From positions 2,052,334 to 2,116,333 of the forward strand of contig QCWG01000001.1 in NCBI GenBank assembly GCA_003149575.1: a DNA stretch of 64,000 nucleotides, written 5' to 3'. How positions within the stretch are numbered: position 1 is the first letter of the stretch; every line of letters starts with the position of its first letter. Made by a program: the position numbers and the translations under genes. Shown piece after piece: positions 17,000-25,480 of this stretch. The notes beneath the pieces were generated by a model. That model was not told where the DNA came from, did no database searches, and was given only the letters and a program-made list of their open reading frames with translations. Source of the DNA: Altererythrobacter sp. XM-24bin4 (GTDB taxonomy: Bacteria > Pseudomonadota > Alphaproteobacteria > Sphingomonadales > Sphingomonadaceae).

Positions 17000-18817
17000 A
17001 TGGCTCAACCACCAATCCTCTCCTGGGAAGGTCTCGGCCTGCAGCAAGGCGGACGTTGGCTGCTGGGCGGTCCAGAACGCGAAGATATCGATCTGCATAT
17101 CGGTCCGCGCGATCGGCTCGCGCTGATCGGGCGCAACGGGGCAGGCAAAACTACATTGTTCCGCCTGATCAATGACGAGATCGAAGCCGATCGTGGCCAG
17201 CGAAAAGTCAAGCAAGGCACGCGCGTGGTTGTGCTGGAGCAAGACCCTGACTTCGACGGTTTTGAGACCTTGATGGACTGGGCGTTGGCGGGCGAGGACG
17301 CGCCGGCTGAATATGAGGTCGAAGCGATCGCCGGTCAGTTGGGTATCGACATGACAACCCCTTCCAAAGGGGCAAGCGGCGGCGAGAGGCGACGCGCAGC
17401 CATTGCTCGGGCATTGGCGCAAGAGCCAGACCTGCTGCTGATGGACGAGCCGACCAACCATCTCGACCTGAGCGCTATTGATTGGCTCGAAGACTGGCTG
17501 ACACGCTTCAAGGGCGCGTTTGTTGTCATCAGCCACGACAGGACGTTTCTGAAACGGCTGACCAATGCAACGCTGTGGCTGGATCGCGGGATCATCCGTC
17601 ATAAGGATGTCGGCTTTGGCGGATACGAGGCATGGGAAGAGCAAGTTTACGCCGAGGAAGCCCGTGCCACTGAAAAGCTCGATACCAAACTGAAACTCGA
17701 GGCGCACTGGCTCGAGCGTGGTGTCACCGCACGGCGCAAGCGCAACCAAGGTCGACTTGAGAAATTGTGGCAGATGCGTGCGCAACGCGCTGCAATGATT
17801 TCCGGTGGCGGAACCGCCAAACTGAAATTGGCGACCGAAGAGGAATTCAAGTCGAAGTCCGTGATCGTGGCCGAAAACATCACCAAGTATTATGATGGCC
17901 GCGCTGTTATCAAACCGTTCAGCCTGCGCATCCAGCGCGGCGACCGGATCGGTATTGTGGGTGCAAACGGTGCAGGCAAAACGACGCTGCTCAAAATGCT
18001 GACTGGCGAGCTCGAGCCGGACAGCGGCAGCGTGACGATCTCCAAGAAACTGACAGGCGTGATGATCGATCAGCAGCGCAGCCTGATGGAAGCGGACACG
18101 ACAGTGCGTCAGGTACTGGCTGAGGGTGGTGACTGGCTCGACGTGCGGGGCAATCGCAAGCATGTTCAAGCTTACCTTAAAGACTTTCTGTTCGACCCCA
18201 AGATCGTCGACACCAAGGTCGGCATATTGTCCGGCGGCGAAAAGTCGCGGCTGTTGCTGGCACGCGAATTCGCCCGCAAGTCGAATTTGCTGGTTCTGGA
18301 CGAGCCAACCAACGATCTCGATCTGGAAACGCTTGACCTGCTGCAGGAAGTGATTGCTGACTATGACGGAACTGTCCTGATCGTCAGCCACGACCGCGAC
18401 TTCCTTGATCGCACGGTCACGCTGACGCTCGGCCTTGATGGCAGCGGCAGTGTTGATGTGGTTGCGGGCGGCTATGAGGATTGGGAGCGCAAACGCCGTC
18501 AGCCCATCACCTCCAAGGCCAAATCATCAAGCACGAAGAAGAAGCCCGATACAACCACGCAAGCCGCGGTGCAAAAACAGTCAAAGCCCGACAAACTGTC
18601 CTACAAGGATCAGCGCGATTACGAACTGCTTCCCGCCCGCATCGAAGAGCTGGAAGGTGCAATCGCCAAGGGCGAGCAAATCCTGTCGGACCCCGAACTC
18701 TACACCCAGGACCCGCAGAAATTTGCGACCATCAGCAAGGGTTTGGAAAACGCACGCGCGGAAAAGGACGCGGCCGAAGAGCGCTGGCTGGAGATTGCGG
18801 AGATGGTTGAGGGGTAA
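17000..18817 (+). CDS. uup: ABC-F family ATPase, Uup-like
   Basis: This 605-residue soluble protein has two ABC cassettes without membrane segments. The first has Walker A GRNGAGKTT, signature SGGERRRAAIARAL and Walker B LLLMDEPTNHLD. The second has GANGAGKTT, SGGEKSRLLLAREF and LLVLDEPTNDLD. The linker between them carries Arg/Lys-rich helices (ARRKRNQGRLEKL). A Lys/Thr-rich stretch and a coiled-coil C-terminal domain (RDYELLPARIEELE) follow, which is the Uup subgroup layout. ABC-F proteins act on ribosomes; Uup is linked to DNA intermediates and ribosome function. It is convergent with the DUF6456 gene. Confidence 0.9.
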   Translation: MAQPPILSWEGLGLQQGGRWLLGGPEREDIDLHIGPRDRLALIGRNGAGKTTLFRLINDEIEADRGQRKVKQGTRVVVLEQDPDFDGFETLMDWALAGEDAPAEYEVEAIAGQLGIDMTTPSKGASGGERRRAAIARALAQEPDLLLMDEPTNHLDLSAIDWLEDWLTRFKGAFVVISHDRTFLKRLTNATLWLDRGIIRHKDVGFGGYEAWEEQVYAEEARATEKLDTKLKLEAHWLERGVTARRKRNQGRLEKLWQMRAQRAAMISGGGTAKLKLATEEEFKSKSVIVAENITKYYDGRAVIKPFSLRIQRGDRIGIVGANGAGKTTLLKMLTGELEPDSGSVTISKKLTGVMIDQQRSLMEADTTVRQVLAEGGDWLDVRGNRKHVQAYLKDFLFDPKIVDTKVGILSGGEKSRLLLAREFARKSNLLVLDEPTNDLDLETLDLLQEVIADYDGTVLIVSHDRDFLDRTVTLTLGLDGSGSVDVVAGGYEDWERKRRQPITSKAKSSSTKKKPDTTTQAAVQKQSKPDKLSYKDQRDYELLPARIEELEGAIAKGEQILSDPELYTQDPQKFATISKGLENARAEKDAAEERWLEIAEMVEG

Positions 18818-18870
18818 GTTCCAACACGATGGAACAATTGGAACACTGTCCTGGCCCAATAAACCCCACC

Positions 18871-19344
18871 TTACCGCACCCGATAAAAATCCGCCACACG
18901 GTCGAGCGCCAGCTTGAGGACCAGCTTACCGCTTCGTGCAGGCCAACCGAGCTGCTTTTCTGCGTCAGGCAGGCCTTCCCCTGCACACACCACGCGCCAG
19001 AGGATGTCCTGCAAACCGCTGCCCGCTTCGCGCAGCGCGCCATCAAAACGATCCTTGGCTGCGATCTGCCGTTCGGTTGCGGTAAGGCCTTGTTCGCCGG
19101 TCGTTTTCACGCGCACCGGATCCCATCGCATGGTGACATTCGCGCCCAATTGTGCTCGTTCATAGTCATCGCGCAAACGCTCGCCCGCAACGAACAGTCG
19201 CTCGTCAATATGGCCGCGCGCATGGAGCCAGCTGAGCGGAGATTCAGCCAGATTGACAGTGACGGAGCGACGTTTGCCCTTAGCGCCTGATCCACGAACC
19301 AGGCCTTCCTGGGTCAATTCCTTCTCCGCCAATATCCGCCGCAT
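18871..19344 (-). CDS. DUF6456 domain protein
   Basis: This 157-residue protein has a basic, possibly disordered N-terminal part (GSGAKGKRRSVTVNLAESPL). Its C-terminal domain (ERQIAAKDRFDGAL, GLQDILWRVVCAGEGL, LGWPARSGKLVLKLALDR) resembles the alphaproteobacterial DUF6456 family as I recall it. The ATG at 19344 is preceded by CAGGAGA with good spacing. Its function is unknown; the domain looks helical and basic enough to bind nucleic acid, which is inference. It is divergent from the XRE-type regulator gene, with 101 bp between starts. Confidence 0.75.
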   Translation of the reverse strand: MRRILAEKELTQEGLVRGSGAKGKRRSVTVNLAESPLSWLHARGHIDERLFVAGERLRDDYERAQLGANVTMRWDPVRVKTTGEQGLTATERQIAAKDRFDGALREAGSGLQDILWRVVCAGEGLPDAEKQLGWPARSGKLVLKLALDRVADFYRVR

Positions 19345-19445
19345 AAACGTGTCTCCTGTTGATGAATTGCAGCGCAGGCTTGCAACGCTGAATGGGCTGT
19401 AGGAAAGAAAAATCACCAATTAGGTTAGCCCTCAGGAGAGCTGCT

Positions 19446-20018
19446 GTGATCAATCGCATCCGGGATATCCGCAAAAGCAAGGGACTGACACTGGCCGAAC
19501 TGGCCGAAGCCTGCGATCCGCCCACGACCCCGCAAACCATCGGGCGGCTGGAAACGGGCATGCGCAATCTGTCGCTGAAATGGATGGACCGAATTGCGGC
19601 TGCGCTGGAAGTCGACACGGAGATGATCGTCCGGTCCGAAGACACACCGGCCCCCATGGTCATTGCACAACTGCGCGCGAGCGGACCCGAAGCACTCGCC
19701 AAGCCGCGCGAAGCGATGCTCCCGGCTGATATCGCAGGCGAAGGAACGCTGACTGTGCTGAGCGTTGAAGAAAGCGTCGGCGAGTTTCGGCCCGGTGATT
19801 TGCTGTGGATGCGCCAGCTAGACGGAGACGATGTCAGCCATGCCATCAATCGCGATGTACTGGTCCCTCGCCCCGGCGGTCGGTTCTACTTCGGTCGCTT
19901 GATTGATCGGCGCGAAAACCTGGTAGGCATTCTGCCGCCGGGCACAGGGCAAAAGCAGCAGGTGATCGACAATCCCGCATGGATAGCCGTTGCGGAAATG
20001 CTGGTGCGCAAGCTTTGA
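19446..20018 (+). CDS. XRE-family regulator with degenerate S24-like domain
   Basis: This 190-residue protein starts with an HTH_XRE domain (about residues 3-58: IRDIRKSKGLTLAELAEACD, TIGRLETG, WMDRIAAALEVD). Its C-terminal half resembles the S24/LexA-CI fold (EFRPGDLLWMRQLDG, FYFGRLIDRRENLVGI). I cannot place the catalytic Ser-Lys dyad, so it is probably not self-cleaving. The GTG start at 19446 is strongly supported by AGGAGA seven bases upstream. It is divergent from the DUF6456 gene and may regulate the shared 101-bp region. Confidence 0.85.
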   Translation: MINRIRDIRKSKGLTLAELAEACDPPTTPQTIGRLETGMRNLSLKWMDRIAAALEVDTEMIVRSEDTPAPMVIAQLRASGPEALAKPREAMLPADIAGEGTLTVLSVEESVGEFRPGDLLWMRQLDGDDVSHAINRDVLVPRPGGRFYFGRLIDRRENLVGILPPGTGQKQQVIDNPAWIAVAEMLVRKL

Positions 20019-20055
20019 TCGAACGCGTTTATCGACGGTAGGCTTAGGGGCAGGC

Positions 20056-21036
20056 TCAGGTCAGCCCGCGTGCCTTCTTTTCCTGCAAATCGGCTGCGCT
20101 TTCTTGCGGCACAAAGCTGTCAGAGGTTACACCCAGCCAGATCAGTATCGGTGCAGCCATATAGACCGAGCTGTACGTACCGATAAACAAGCCGAGCGTA
20201 ATCGCGGCAACCAGTCCGAACAGGCTGGCCGGGCCAAAAATCAGCAATGGCAGCAGCGCAACGAACAGCGTCAAACTGGTCATCACAGTACGTGCCAGCG
20301 TTTCATTGACGGACAGGTCGAGCAAATCCGTCAGGTCCATCTTGCGGAACTTCTTCAGATTTTCCCGGATACGGTCATAGACCACGATTGTATCGTTCAA
20401 CGAATAGCCGATGATCGCCAGAATTGCGGCGATGATCTGAAGGCTGAACTCAAGCTGGAAGATCGCGAACATGCCAAGCGTCAACGACACGTCGTGGAAC
20501 AGCGCGAACAGCGCCCCTGCCCCGAACTGCCACTCGAAGCGGATCCAGATGTAAATCGCCACCGCCAGCATGGCTGCAACCAGGGCGAGCGCAGCATCGT
20601 TGCGGAACTCGCCGGAAACCTTGCCCGATACGCTGTCGACGCCGTCGATTCGTACTTCAGGATGCCCGTCACGCATCGCAGCCGTAATCTGCTCTGTCAT
20701 CATGGCCGCGAATTCCGGCTGCCCTTCGGCCTCTGCCGGCAGTTTCACACGAATCGAAACCTGATTGGGCTCGCCGAAGCGCTGAATCACGGGATCTTCC
20801 ACCACCTCAAGCGCGCTGACTGTCTGTCGAAGCTCGGCCACGGGCGCCTCAGCTTCCCCGACAAATGTCGCGCGGATTTCCTGACCGCCAGCGAAATCGA
20901 CGCCGTAGTTGAGGCCTTGGGTGAATACAGCCGCCCAGCTCGCCGCAATCAGCAGCATGCTGACGACAAAAAACGGAATCCGCAGCTTGAGGAATTTGAT
21001 GTTGGTATCATCGGGGACAAGTTTGAGAAGTCGCAT
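20056..21036 (-). CDS. secF: Protein translocase subunit SecF
   Basis: This 326-residue inner-membrane protein has the SecF layout. The N-terminal segment (FFVVSMLLIAASWAAVF) is followed by GLNYGVDFAGGQEI, a periplasmic domain, then five more membrane helices with the conserved NDTIVVYDRIREN and SLTLFVALLPLLIFG. With SecD it drives late stages of protein export using the proton gradient. It follows secD by 13 bp and forms the yajC-secD-secF operon. Confidence 0.97.
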   Translation of the reverse strand: MRLLKLVPDDTNIKFLKLRIPFFVVSMLLIAASWAAVFTQGLNYGVDFAGGQEIRATFVGEAEAPVAELRQTVSALEVVEDPVIQRFGEPNQVSIRVKLPAEAEGQPEFAAMMTEQITAAMRDGHPEVRIDGVDSVSGKVSGEFRNDAALALVAAMLAVAIYIWIRFEWQFGAGALFALFHDVSLTLGMFAIFQLEFSLQIIAAILAIIGYSLNDTIVVYDRIRENLKKFRKMDLTDLLDLSVNETLARTVMTSLTLFVALLPLLIFGPASLFGLVAAITLGLFIGTYSSVYMAAPILIWLGVTSDSFVPQESAADLQEKKARGLT

Positions 21037-21049
21037 CGGTCAAATCCCC

Positions 21050-22654
21050 TTATAGACTTAGATCGTTGGGTCGCGCATTGCGCAGCCATCCGGCCACCCA
21101 CATGCGCGTGAGTACAACGGCGGTGAAGACGCTGGTGAACAGCCCGATCACAAGCACCACGGCAAAGCCACGGACCGGCCCCGTACCGAACATGAACAAC
21201 AGGACACCGGCGATAAAGTTGGTGATGTTCGCGTCGTAAATCGCGCGGCTCGCCTCTTTATAGCCATTCTCGACCGCGGCTACGACCCGTCGTCCGCGTT
21301 TGCGTTCTTCGCGTATTCGTTCGTTGATCAGCACGTTGGCGTCCACCGCAGCACCAATTGTCAGCACAAAGCCGGCAATGCCCGGCAGCGTCAGCGTAGT
21401 GTTGAGGCCCGCCATGATGCCAAGCAGGATCATCACGTTGAATACCAACGCAATGGTCGCATAGACGCCAAAGCGGCCATAGCTTGCGATCATCAAGGCG
21501 ATGACCGCAGCCGAGCCGATCAGCATCGCGAGCATGCCCTTGCGGATCGAGTCTGCACCCAGGTCCGGCCCAACTGTGCGTTCTTCGATAACGGACAGAT
21601 CGACCGGCAATGCACCAGAGCGAAGCGAGATGGCGAGGTTGTTGGCTGTTTCGGTGGTGAAGCCACCTGATATCTGCGCTGTACCGCCCAGGATCGGTTC
21701 ATTGAACACCGGCGTCGAAAGCACATTGCCGTCCAGAATAATCGCAAACAAACGTCCGACATTCTGCGTGCTGAGCTGCGCAAAACGCTGTCCGCCCTGT
21801 TGATCAAATGTAATCGAAACAACCGGCTCATTCGTTTGCGGATCAAAGCTCTGCTGCGCGTTGATCAGGCTGTCACCGCGAATACCGCCCAACCGTCGTA
21901 CCGCAACCGAAGTGCCCGCAAACTGCGACGATTCCGCATAGGGGAAGATCTCCGATCCCAGCGGCGCAATGCCTTGCTGGACATCGCTCGGCAAAGCCGA
22001 TTGGTCGACCATCTTGAATTCAAGCTGCGCGGTTTGACCCAGCAAGGCTTTGAGCTGATCCGGATCGTCCAGACCCGGGACCTGGACCACGATACGTGTG
22101 TCACCCTGACGAATGATCGTCGGCTCGCGCGTTCCTAGCGAGTCAATACGGCGCCGGATCACTTCGATCGCCGTTTCCATCGCCTGATCGACTGCTGTAT
22201 CCAGGCCATCGCCAGTCGGAGCCAGGATCATCTGCTGGCCATCCTCGACCCGCAAATCCCATTCACGAACCAGCCCGGTGCCGTTCATAACCGGCAGCAG
22301 CAACTCGCGCGCACGATCAACATCGGCTGGATTGTCGACCATGAAGCTCAACTCGCCGTTGGCGGTCGATACATCGCCAATGCGGATGCGGTTTTCCGGG
22401 ACCGAACCGCGCAGCGTTGTGCGCACGGTTTCTTCCATATTCTCCAGCCGCTGTGCGGCGACCTGTGCCGGATCCGCTTCAAGCAGAATGTGGCTGCCAC
22501 CCGCCAGGTCCAGCCCCAGATTGACTGTCGGCTGAGGGAGAAAGTCCGGAATATCGATATTGGTCGAAGCCAAAAGCGTCGGCAGAGCGGCGGCCGCTGC
22601 AATTAGCGTGAGGCCCCAGAGCCAAATCTTCTTCCATCTAGGAAAGTCGAGCAT
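21050..22654 (-). CDS. secD: Protein translocase subunit SecD
   Basis: This 534-residue inner-membrane protein has the SecD signature: VNLGLDLAGGSHILLE near residue 45, a large periplasmic P1 domain (PGLDDPDQLKALLGQTAQLEFK), and a C-terminal membrane region (IGAAVDANVLINERIREE, TNFIAGVLLFMFGTGPVRGF). It works with SecF and SecYEG in export. It lies 42 bp downstream of yajC and 13 bp upstream of secF. Confidence 0.97.
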   Translation of the reverse strand: MLDFPRWKKIWLWGLTLIAAAAALPTLLASTNIDIPDFLPQPTVNLGLDLAGGSHILLEADPAQVAAQRLENMEETVRTTLRGSVPENRIRIGDVSTANGELSFMVDNPADVDRARELLLPVMNGTGLVREWDLRVEDGQQMILAPTGDGLDTAVDQAMETAIEVIRRRIDSLGTREPTIIRQGDTRIVVQVPGLDDPDQLKALLGQTAQLEFKMVDQSALPSDVQQGIAPLGSEIFPYAESSQFAGTSVAVRRLGGIRGDSLINAQQSFDPQTNEPVVSITFDQQGGQRFAQLSTQNVGRLFAIILDGNVLSTPVFNEPILGGTAQISGGFTTETANNLAISLRSGALPVDLSVIEERTVGPDLGADSIRKGMLAMLIGSAAVIALMIASYGRFGVYATIALVFNVMILLGIMAGLNTTLTLPGIAGFVLTIGAAVDANVLINERIREERKRGRRVVAAVENGYKEASRAIYDANITNFIAGVLLFMFGTGPVRGFAVVLVIGLFTSVFTAVVLTRMWVAGWLRNARPNDLSL

Positions 22655-22696
22655 CGGTAGAATCTTCCGTCCGTTCAGTCGCGCCTAGGTTTTGCG

Positions 22697-23017
22697 TCAG
22701 TCGTTCGCTGCACTGCCGCCCGGCGGGATGATATCTCCGATGGTGCTCTTGACCGCTTTCACGCGAACACCCTGCGCAATATCCAGCTCCACATAGGTGT
22801 CATCCACCTTGTGCACTTTGCCCACAAGCCCGCCGGCGGTGACGACCTGATCGCCCTTCTTGATCGCTTCGATCTTCTGCTGGTGTTCCTTCTGCCGCTT
22901 CATTTGCGGACGGATAATCAGAAACCAGAAGATCAGGATCATACCGATAATCGGCAGCCATTGGATCCATGCTGGTGGTGCGTCGACGGTGGCCGCGGCG
23001 GCAAGAATTTCGAACAT
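22697..23017 (-). CDS. yajC: Preprotein translocase subunit YajC
   Basis: This 106-residue protein has one membrane helix (WLPIIGMILIFWFLIIRP), then the family motif QMKRQKEHQQKIEAIKKGDQVVTAGG and KVHKVDDTYVELDIAQG. It associates with SecDF at the inner membrane. It is the first gene of yajC-secD-secF. The 237 bp upstream hold a tRNA promoter on the other strand and otherwise nothing I can assign. Confidence 0.95.
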   Translation of the reverse strand: MFEILAAAATVDAPPAWIQWLPIIGMILIFWFLIIRPQMKRQKEHQQKIEAIKKGDQVVTAGGLVGKVHKVDDTYVELDIAQGVRVKAVKSTIGDIIPPGGSAAND

Positions 23018-23208
23018 TGGTTTTAAGCCTGTGAGACTGGAATTAAACTCAAGCGGGTTGCCTCAGTTTCGCACCGTATAGTGCGCGACCTCGTCTCCCC
23101 ATTCACGGTAAGTGGGCGCGGTTAGCAGCAATGCAAGCCGCTCGCAATTGGAACTGCACCAAGTGTGGCGCGCCGTCCACACCCGCATCATCGGCTCAAT
23201 GACATGTC

Positions 23209-23237
23209 TTGCAAGCAGCAAGTCCCGCTCCTATAGG
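23209..23237 (+). promoter_or_regulatory. Candidate sigma-70 promoter for tRNA-Pro
   Basis: TTGCAA (23209-23214), a 17-bp spacer and TATAGG (23232-23237) form a good -35/-10 pair. The expected start, about 7 bases further on, is roughly 10 nt before the mature tRNA 5' end. Confidence 0.55.
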
Positions 23238-23254
23238 CGCGCTTCCACTCGGTT

Positions 23255-23331
23255 CGGGAAGTAGCGCAGCCTGGTAGCGCATCACACTGGGGGTGTGGGG
23301 GTCGCAGGTTCGAATCCTGTCTTCCCGACCA
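23255..23331 (+). tRNA. tRNA-Pro (anticodon GGG)
   Basis: This is a 77-nt cloverleaf with acceptor stem CGGGAAG/CTTCCCG and D-arm GCGC...GCGC. The anticodon stem is TCACA/TGTGG with loop CTGGGGG, giving anticodon GGG at 23289-23291. The T-arm is GCAGG-TTCGAAT-CCTGT and the 3' end is an encoded ACCA. The first base pair C1-G72 is normal for bacterial tRNA-Pro. It reads CCC and CCU codons. Confidence 0.96.
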
Positions 23332-23406
23332 GTGGTTTACCCCTCATAAGTTGGCTTGCACCTCCCCTTTGCGCGCTCTAACCCGCGCGGCTGAGGAGAT
23401 TTTTCC

Positions 23407-24291
23407 ATGAGCGAGACTTCCGCCCCGTCCAGAATGCGCAGCTGGCTGTTCGCGCCCGGCGATAGCGAGCGCAAGATGACCAAGGCCAGCGATAGCGCGG
23501 CAGACATTGTGCTGCTCGATCTGGAAGACTCCGTCTCTCCGGAAAACAAGCCGGCTGCCCGCACGGCGGTGGCCGATTTTCTGAAGACGCGCGAAGACAA
23601 GCACCGCATCTGGGTTCGGGTCAATCCGTTGCGCAGCGGAGAGATCGAAGCCGATCTTGATGCAATCATGGGCGCGGCGCCCGGCGGACTTTTCCTGCCC
23701 AAGGCGGAAGGCAAAGCAGACGTTGAAGCGCTCGACGCAATGTTGACCATTCGCGAGGCGGAATACGGCATCCAGAACCGCTCGACCCATGTCGCAGCGC
23801 TGGTCACAGAGACGCCGAAAGCCATGTTCCATTGCGGCGATTATGAGGGGGCACCGAGGCTCATCGCGATGAGCTGGGGCGCAGAAGATTTGTCTTCAGC
23901 ACTTGGTGCACGCGTTCAACATCAGGCCGATGGTTCGTACATGCCGATGTACGAGATGGCGCGGAACCTGTGCCTGCTTGGCGCGGTCGCAGCGGGCTGC
24001 GCTCCTATCGAAACGGTTATGCCCGAATTCCGCGATCTCGATAAGCTGCGCGAGCGCGCGCTAATGGTGCGTGGCCAGGGCTATCGCGGAATGTTGGCGA
24101 TCCACCCGGCGCAAGTCGATGTGATCAACGAAGCCTTCACACCCAGCGCGGAGGAGATTGCGCATGCCCGCGCCATTGTGCAGGCGTTTGCTGACAATCC
24201 GGGCGCTGGTACAGCTGGTCTGGACGGGCAAATGCTCGATCGGCCGCACCTCGCGCTCGCGGAAAGGCTGCTTGCCGAAGCGGGCGAATAG
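23407..24291 (+). CDS. HpcH/HpaI aldolase, CitE-like CoA ester lyase
   Basis: This 294-residue TIM-barrel protein starts RSWLFAPGDSERKMTKA and has the CitE-type motifs VLLDLEDSVSPENKPAAR (metal/CoA region), WVRVNPL, FLPKAEG and AALVTETPKA, then SWGAEDLSSALGA (acidic metal ligand). The family cleaves or condenses (3S)-malyl-, citramalyl- or citryl-CoA. No CitD or CitF partners are nearby, so a stand-alone malyl- or citramalyl-CoA lyase or thioesterase role is likely, but the substrate is not determined. It is 75 bp downstream of tRNA-Pro. Confidence 0.88.
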   Translation: MSETSAPSRMRSWLFAPGDSERKMTKASDSAADIVLLDLEDSVSPENKPAARTAVADFLKTREDKHRIWVRVNPLRSGEIEADLDAIMGAAPGGLFLPKAEGKADVEALDAMLTIREAEYGIQNRSTHVAALVTETPKAMFHCGDYEGAPRLIAMSWGAEDLSSALGARVQHQADGSYMPMYEMARNLCLLGAVAAGCAPIETVMPEFRDLDKLRERALMVRGQGYRGMLAIHPAQVDVINEAFTPSAEEIAHARAIVQAFADNPGAGTAGLDGQMLDRPHLALAERLLAEAGE

Positions 24292-24359
24292 AGCCAATTT
24301 TCCTACATGAACCCATTTGGTTATATCCGCTGTGATTCCAGTTCACAGGAGCATGTCCC

Positions 24360-24773
24360 ATGGCCCTTATCGACGCACTGATCGGCCCCCTCGCCTCGCT
24401 GATCGACAAGCTGATCCCGGACAAGGAAGCCCGCTCCAAGGCCAAACTTGAGCAGATCCAGCTGCAAGGCACGCAGGAGATGGAACTGATTGAAGCGCGC
24501 CTGCAAGCCATCGTCGCCGAAGCGCAATCGGAAGACCCGTGTACCAGCCGCGCCCGCCCCAGCTTTCTCTACGTCATGTATGCGCTGATCCTGTTCAGCG
24601 TGCCGATGGGGATCATCGCGGCGTTCGATCCCGCTGCTGCCAAAGCAATCGGCGAAGGCATGACCGGATATCTGGGGGCGCTACCCGAAGCGCTCTATGT
24701 CCTCTTCGGCACCGGATACCTCGGCTATACTGCTGCACGCCAATGGGGGAAGGTAAAGGGAGTTGATAGGTGA
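24360..24773 (+). CDS. GTA-type three-helix holin family protein
   Basis: This 137-residue protein begins with an amphipathic helix and a Lys/Glu-rich coiled segment (KEARSKAKLEQIQLQ, EARLQAIVAEAQSEDP). The family block TSRARPSFLYVMYALILFSV follows, with further membrane segments ending LYVLFGTGYLGYTAARQWGK. This matches the 3TM holin family linked to gene transfer agent release. No GTA capsid, portal or tail genes are in this window. The start ATG at 24360 is preceded by CAGGAG. Confidence 0.85.
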   Translation: MALIDALIGPLASLIDKLIPDKEARSKAKLEQIQLQGTQEMELIEARLQAIVAEAQSEDPCTSRARPSFLYVMYALILFSVPMGIIAAFDPAAAKAIGEGMTGYLGALPEALYVLFGTGYLGYTAARQWGKVKGVDR

Positions 24774-24917
24774 GCTGTTGACGGCGCAGGCTATCAAACC
24801 ACTATCGATCATCGGTTGAGTATCGAAATTTATGCGCGCTTGAAGCGCGTCCGACTAATTGACCAGCGCTACAGTCCGCCCACGCTTTGTAATCGAAGCT
24901 ATCGCCGAATTCGGCGG

Positions 24918-25376
24918 CTAGCCACGTCCGCGATAGCTTTGCACGCCTTGTTCCGGCACCCAAAGCCCTTCCGGCGCAGGCCCGGTCTGCCAGAACACGT
25001 CGATCGGAATCCCGCCGCGCGGATACCAATAACCACCGATACGCAGCCATTGCGGCTTCATTTCCGCTGCCAGACGCTGGCCAATGCCAACAGTCACATC
25101 TTCATGAAACCCGTTGTGATTGCGGAACGACCCCAGAAAAAGCTTCAGGCTTTTCGATTCAACGATCGTCTGGCCCGGCGCATAATCGATCACAAGATGC
25201 GCAAAATCGGGTTGCCCGGTCACCGGGCAAAGCGAAGTGAACTCCGGCGCGGCAAAGCGCACCAGATACAGCGTCCCTTCGCGTGGATTGGGCACATAGT
25301 CGAGCTGCGCCTTCTCTGGTGAATCGGGAAGATCGGTCTGTTTGCCGAGAAACTGCGGTTTTGGTGTGTCGCTCAT
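24918..25376 (-). CDS. queF: NADPH-dependent 7-cyano-7-deazaguanine reductase QueF
   Basis: This 152-residue protein is the short single-domain QueF type. The active-site Cys is in [15 protein letters not shown], with the downstream Asp of PDF. The signature [20 protein letters not shown] carries the E(S)K motif and the His/Glu pair. It reduces preQ0 to preQ1 in queuosine tRNA modification. The ATG at 25376 ([13 protein letters not shown]) is chosen over an upstream extension without QueF character. A 12-bp palindrome GCCGAATTCGGC at 24904-24915 lies just after its stop, without a T-run. Confidence 0.95.
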   Translation of the reverse strand: MSDTPKPQFLGKQTDLPDSPEKAQLDYVPNPREGTLYLVRFAAPEFTSLCPVTGQPDFAHLVIDYAPGQTIVESKSLKLFLGSFRNHNGFHEDVTVGIGQRLAAEMKPQWLRIGGYWYPRGGIPIDVFWQTGPAPEGLWVPEQGVQSYRGRG

Positions 25377-25480
25377 GCCGCGCTGTTGCCGCGAAGTGAC
25401 GCCAAGTGCAAGAGTTTGGCTGGATTGCGATGGGTTCACTCACTATTCAGCGCCGCACCCGCTTGACCAAATTGATAGCT

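Noticed and set aside
16913..18391. Long open frame (492 codons) antisense to the ABC-F gene
   Set aside because: It lies fully over a gene with perfect ABC-F motifs; its own product has no recognisable domain and His/Gln/Phe-rich composition typical of shadow frames.
19990..21111. Plus-strand frame (373 codons) opposite secF
   Set aside because: SecF is clear on the minus strand; the antisense product is Gln/His/Arg-rich and unlike any protein.
23255..24773. Genomic island integrated at tRNA-Pro
   Set aside because: No integrase, no repeat of the tRNA 3' end and no change in base composition were seen; the holin alone is not enough.
24904..24915. GCCGAATTCGGC palindrome after queF as a terminator
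   Set aside because: It is perfect, but the stem has no loop-forming spacer and no T-run follows on either strand.
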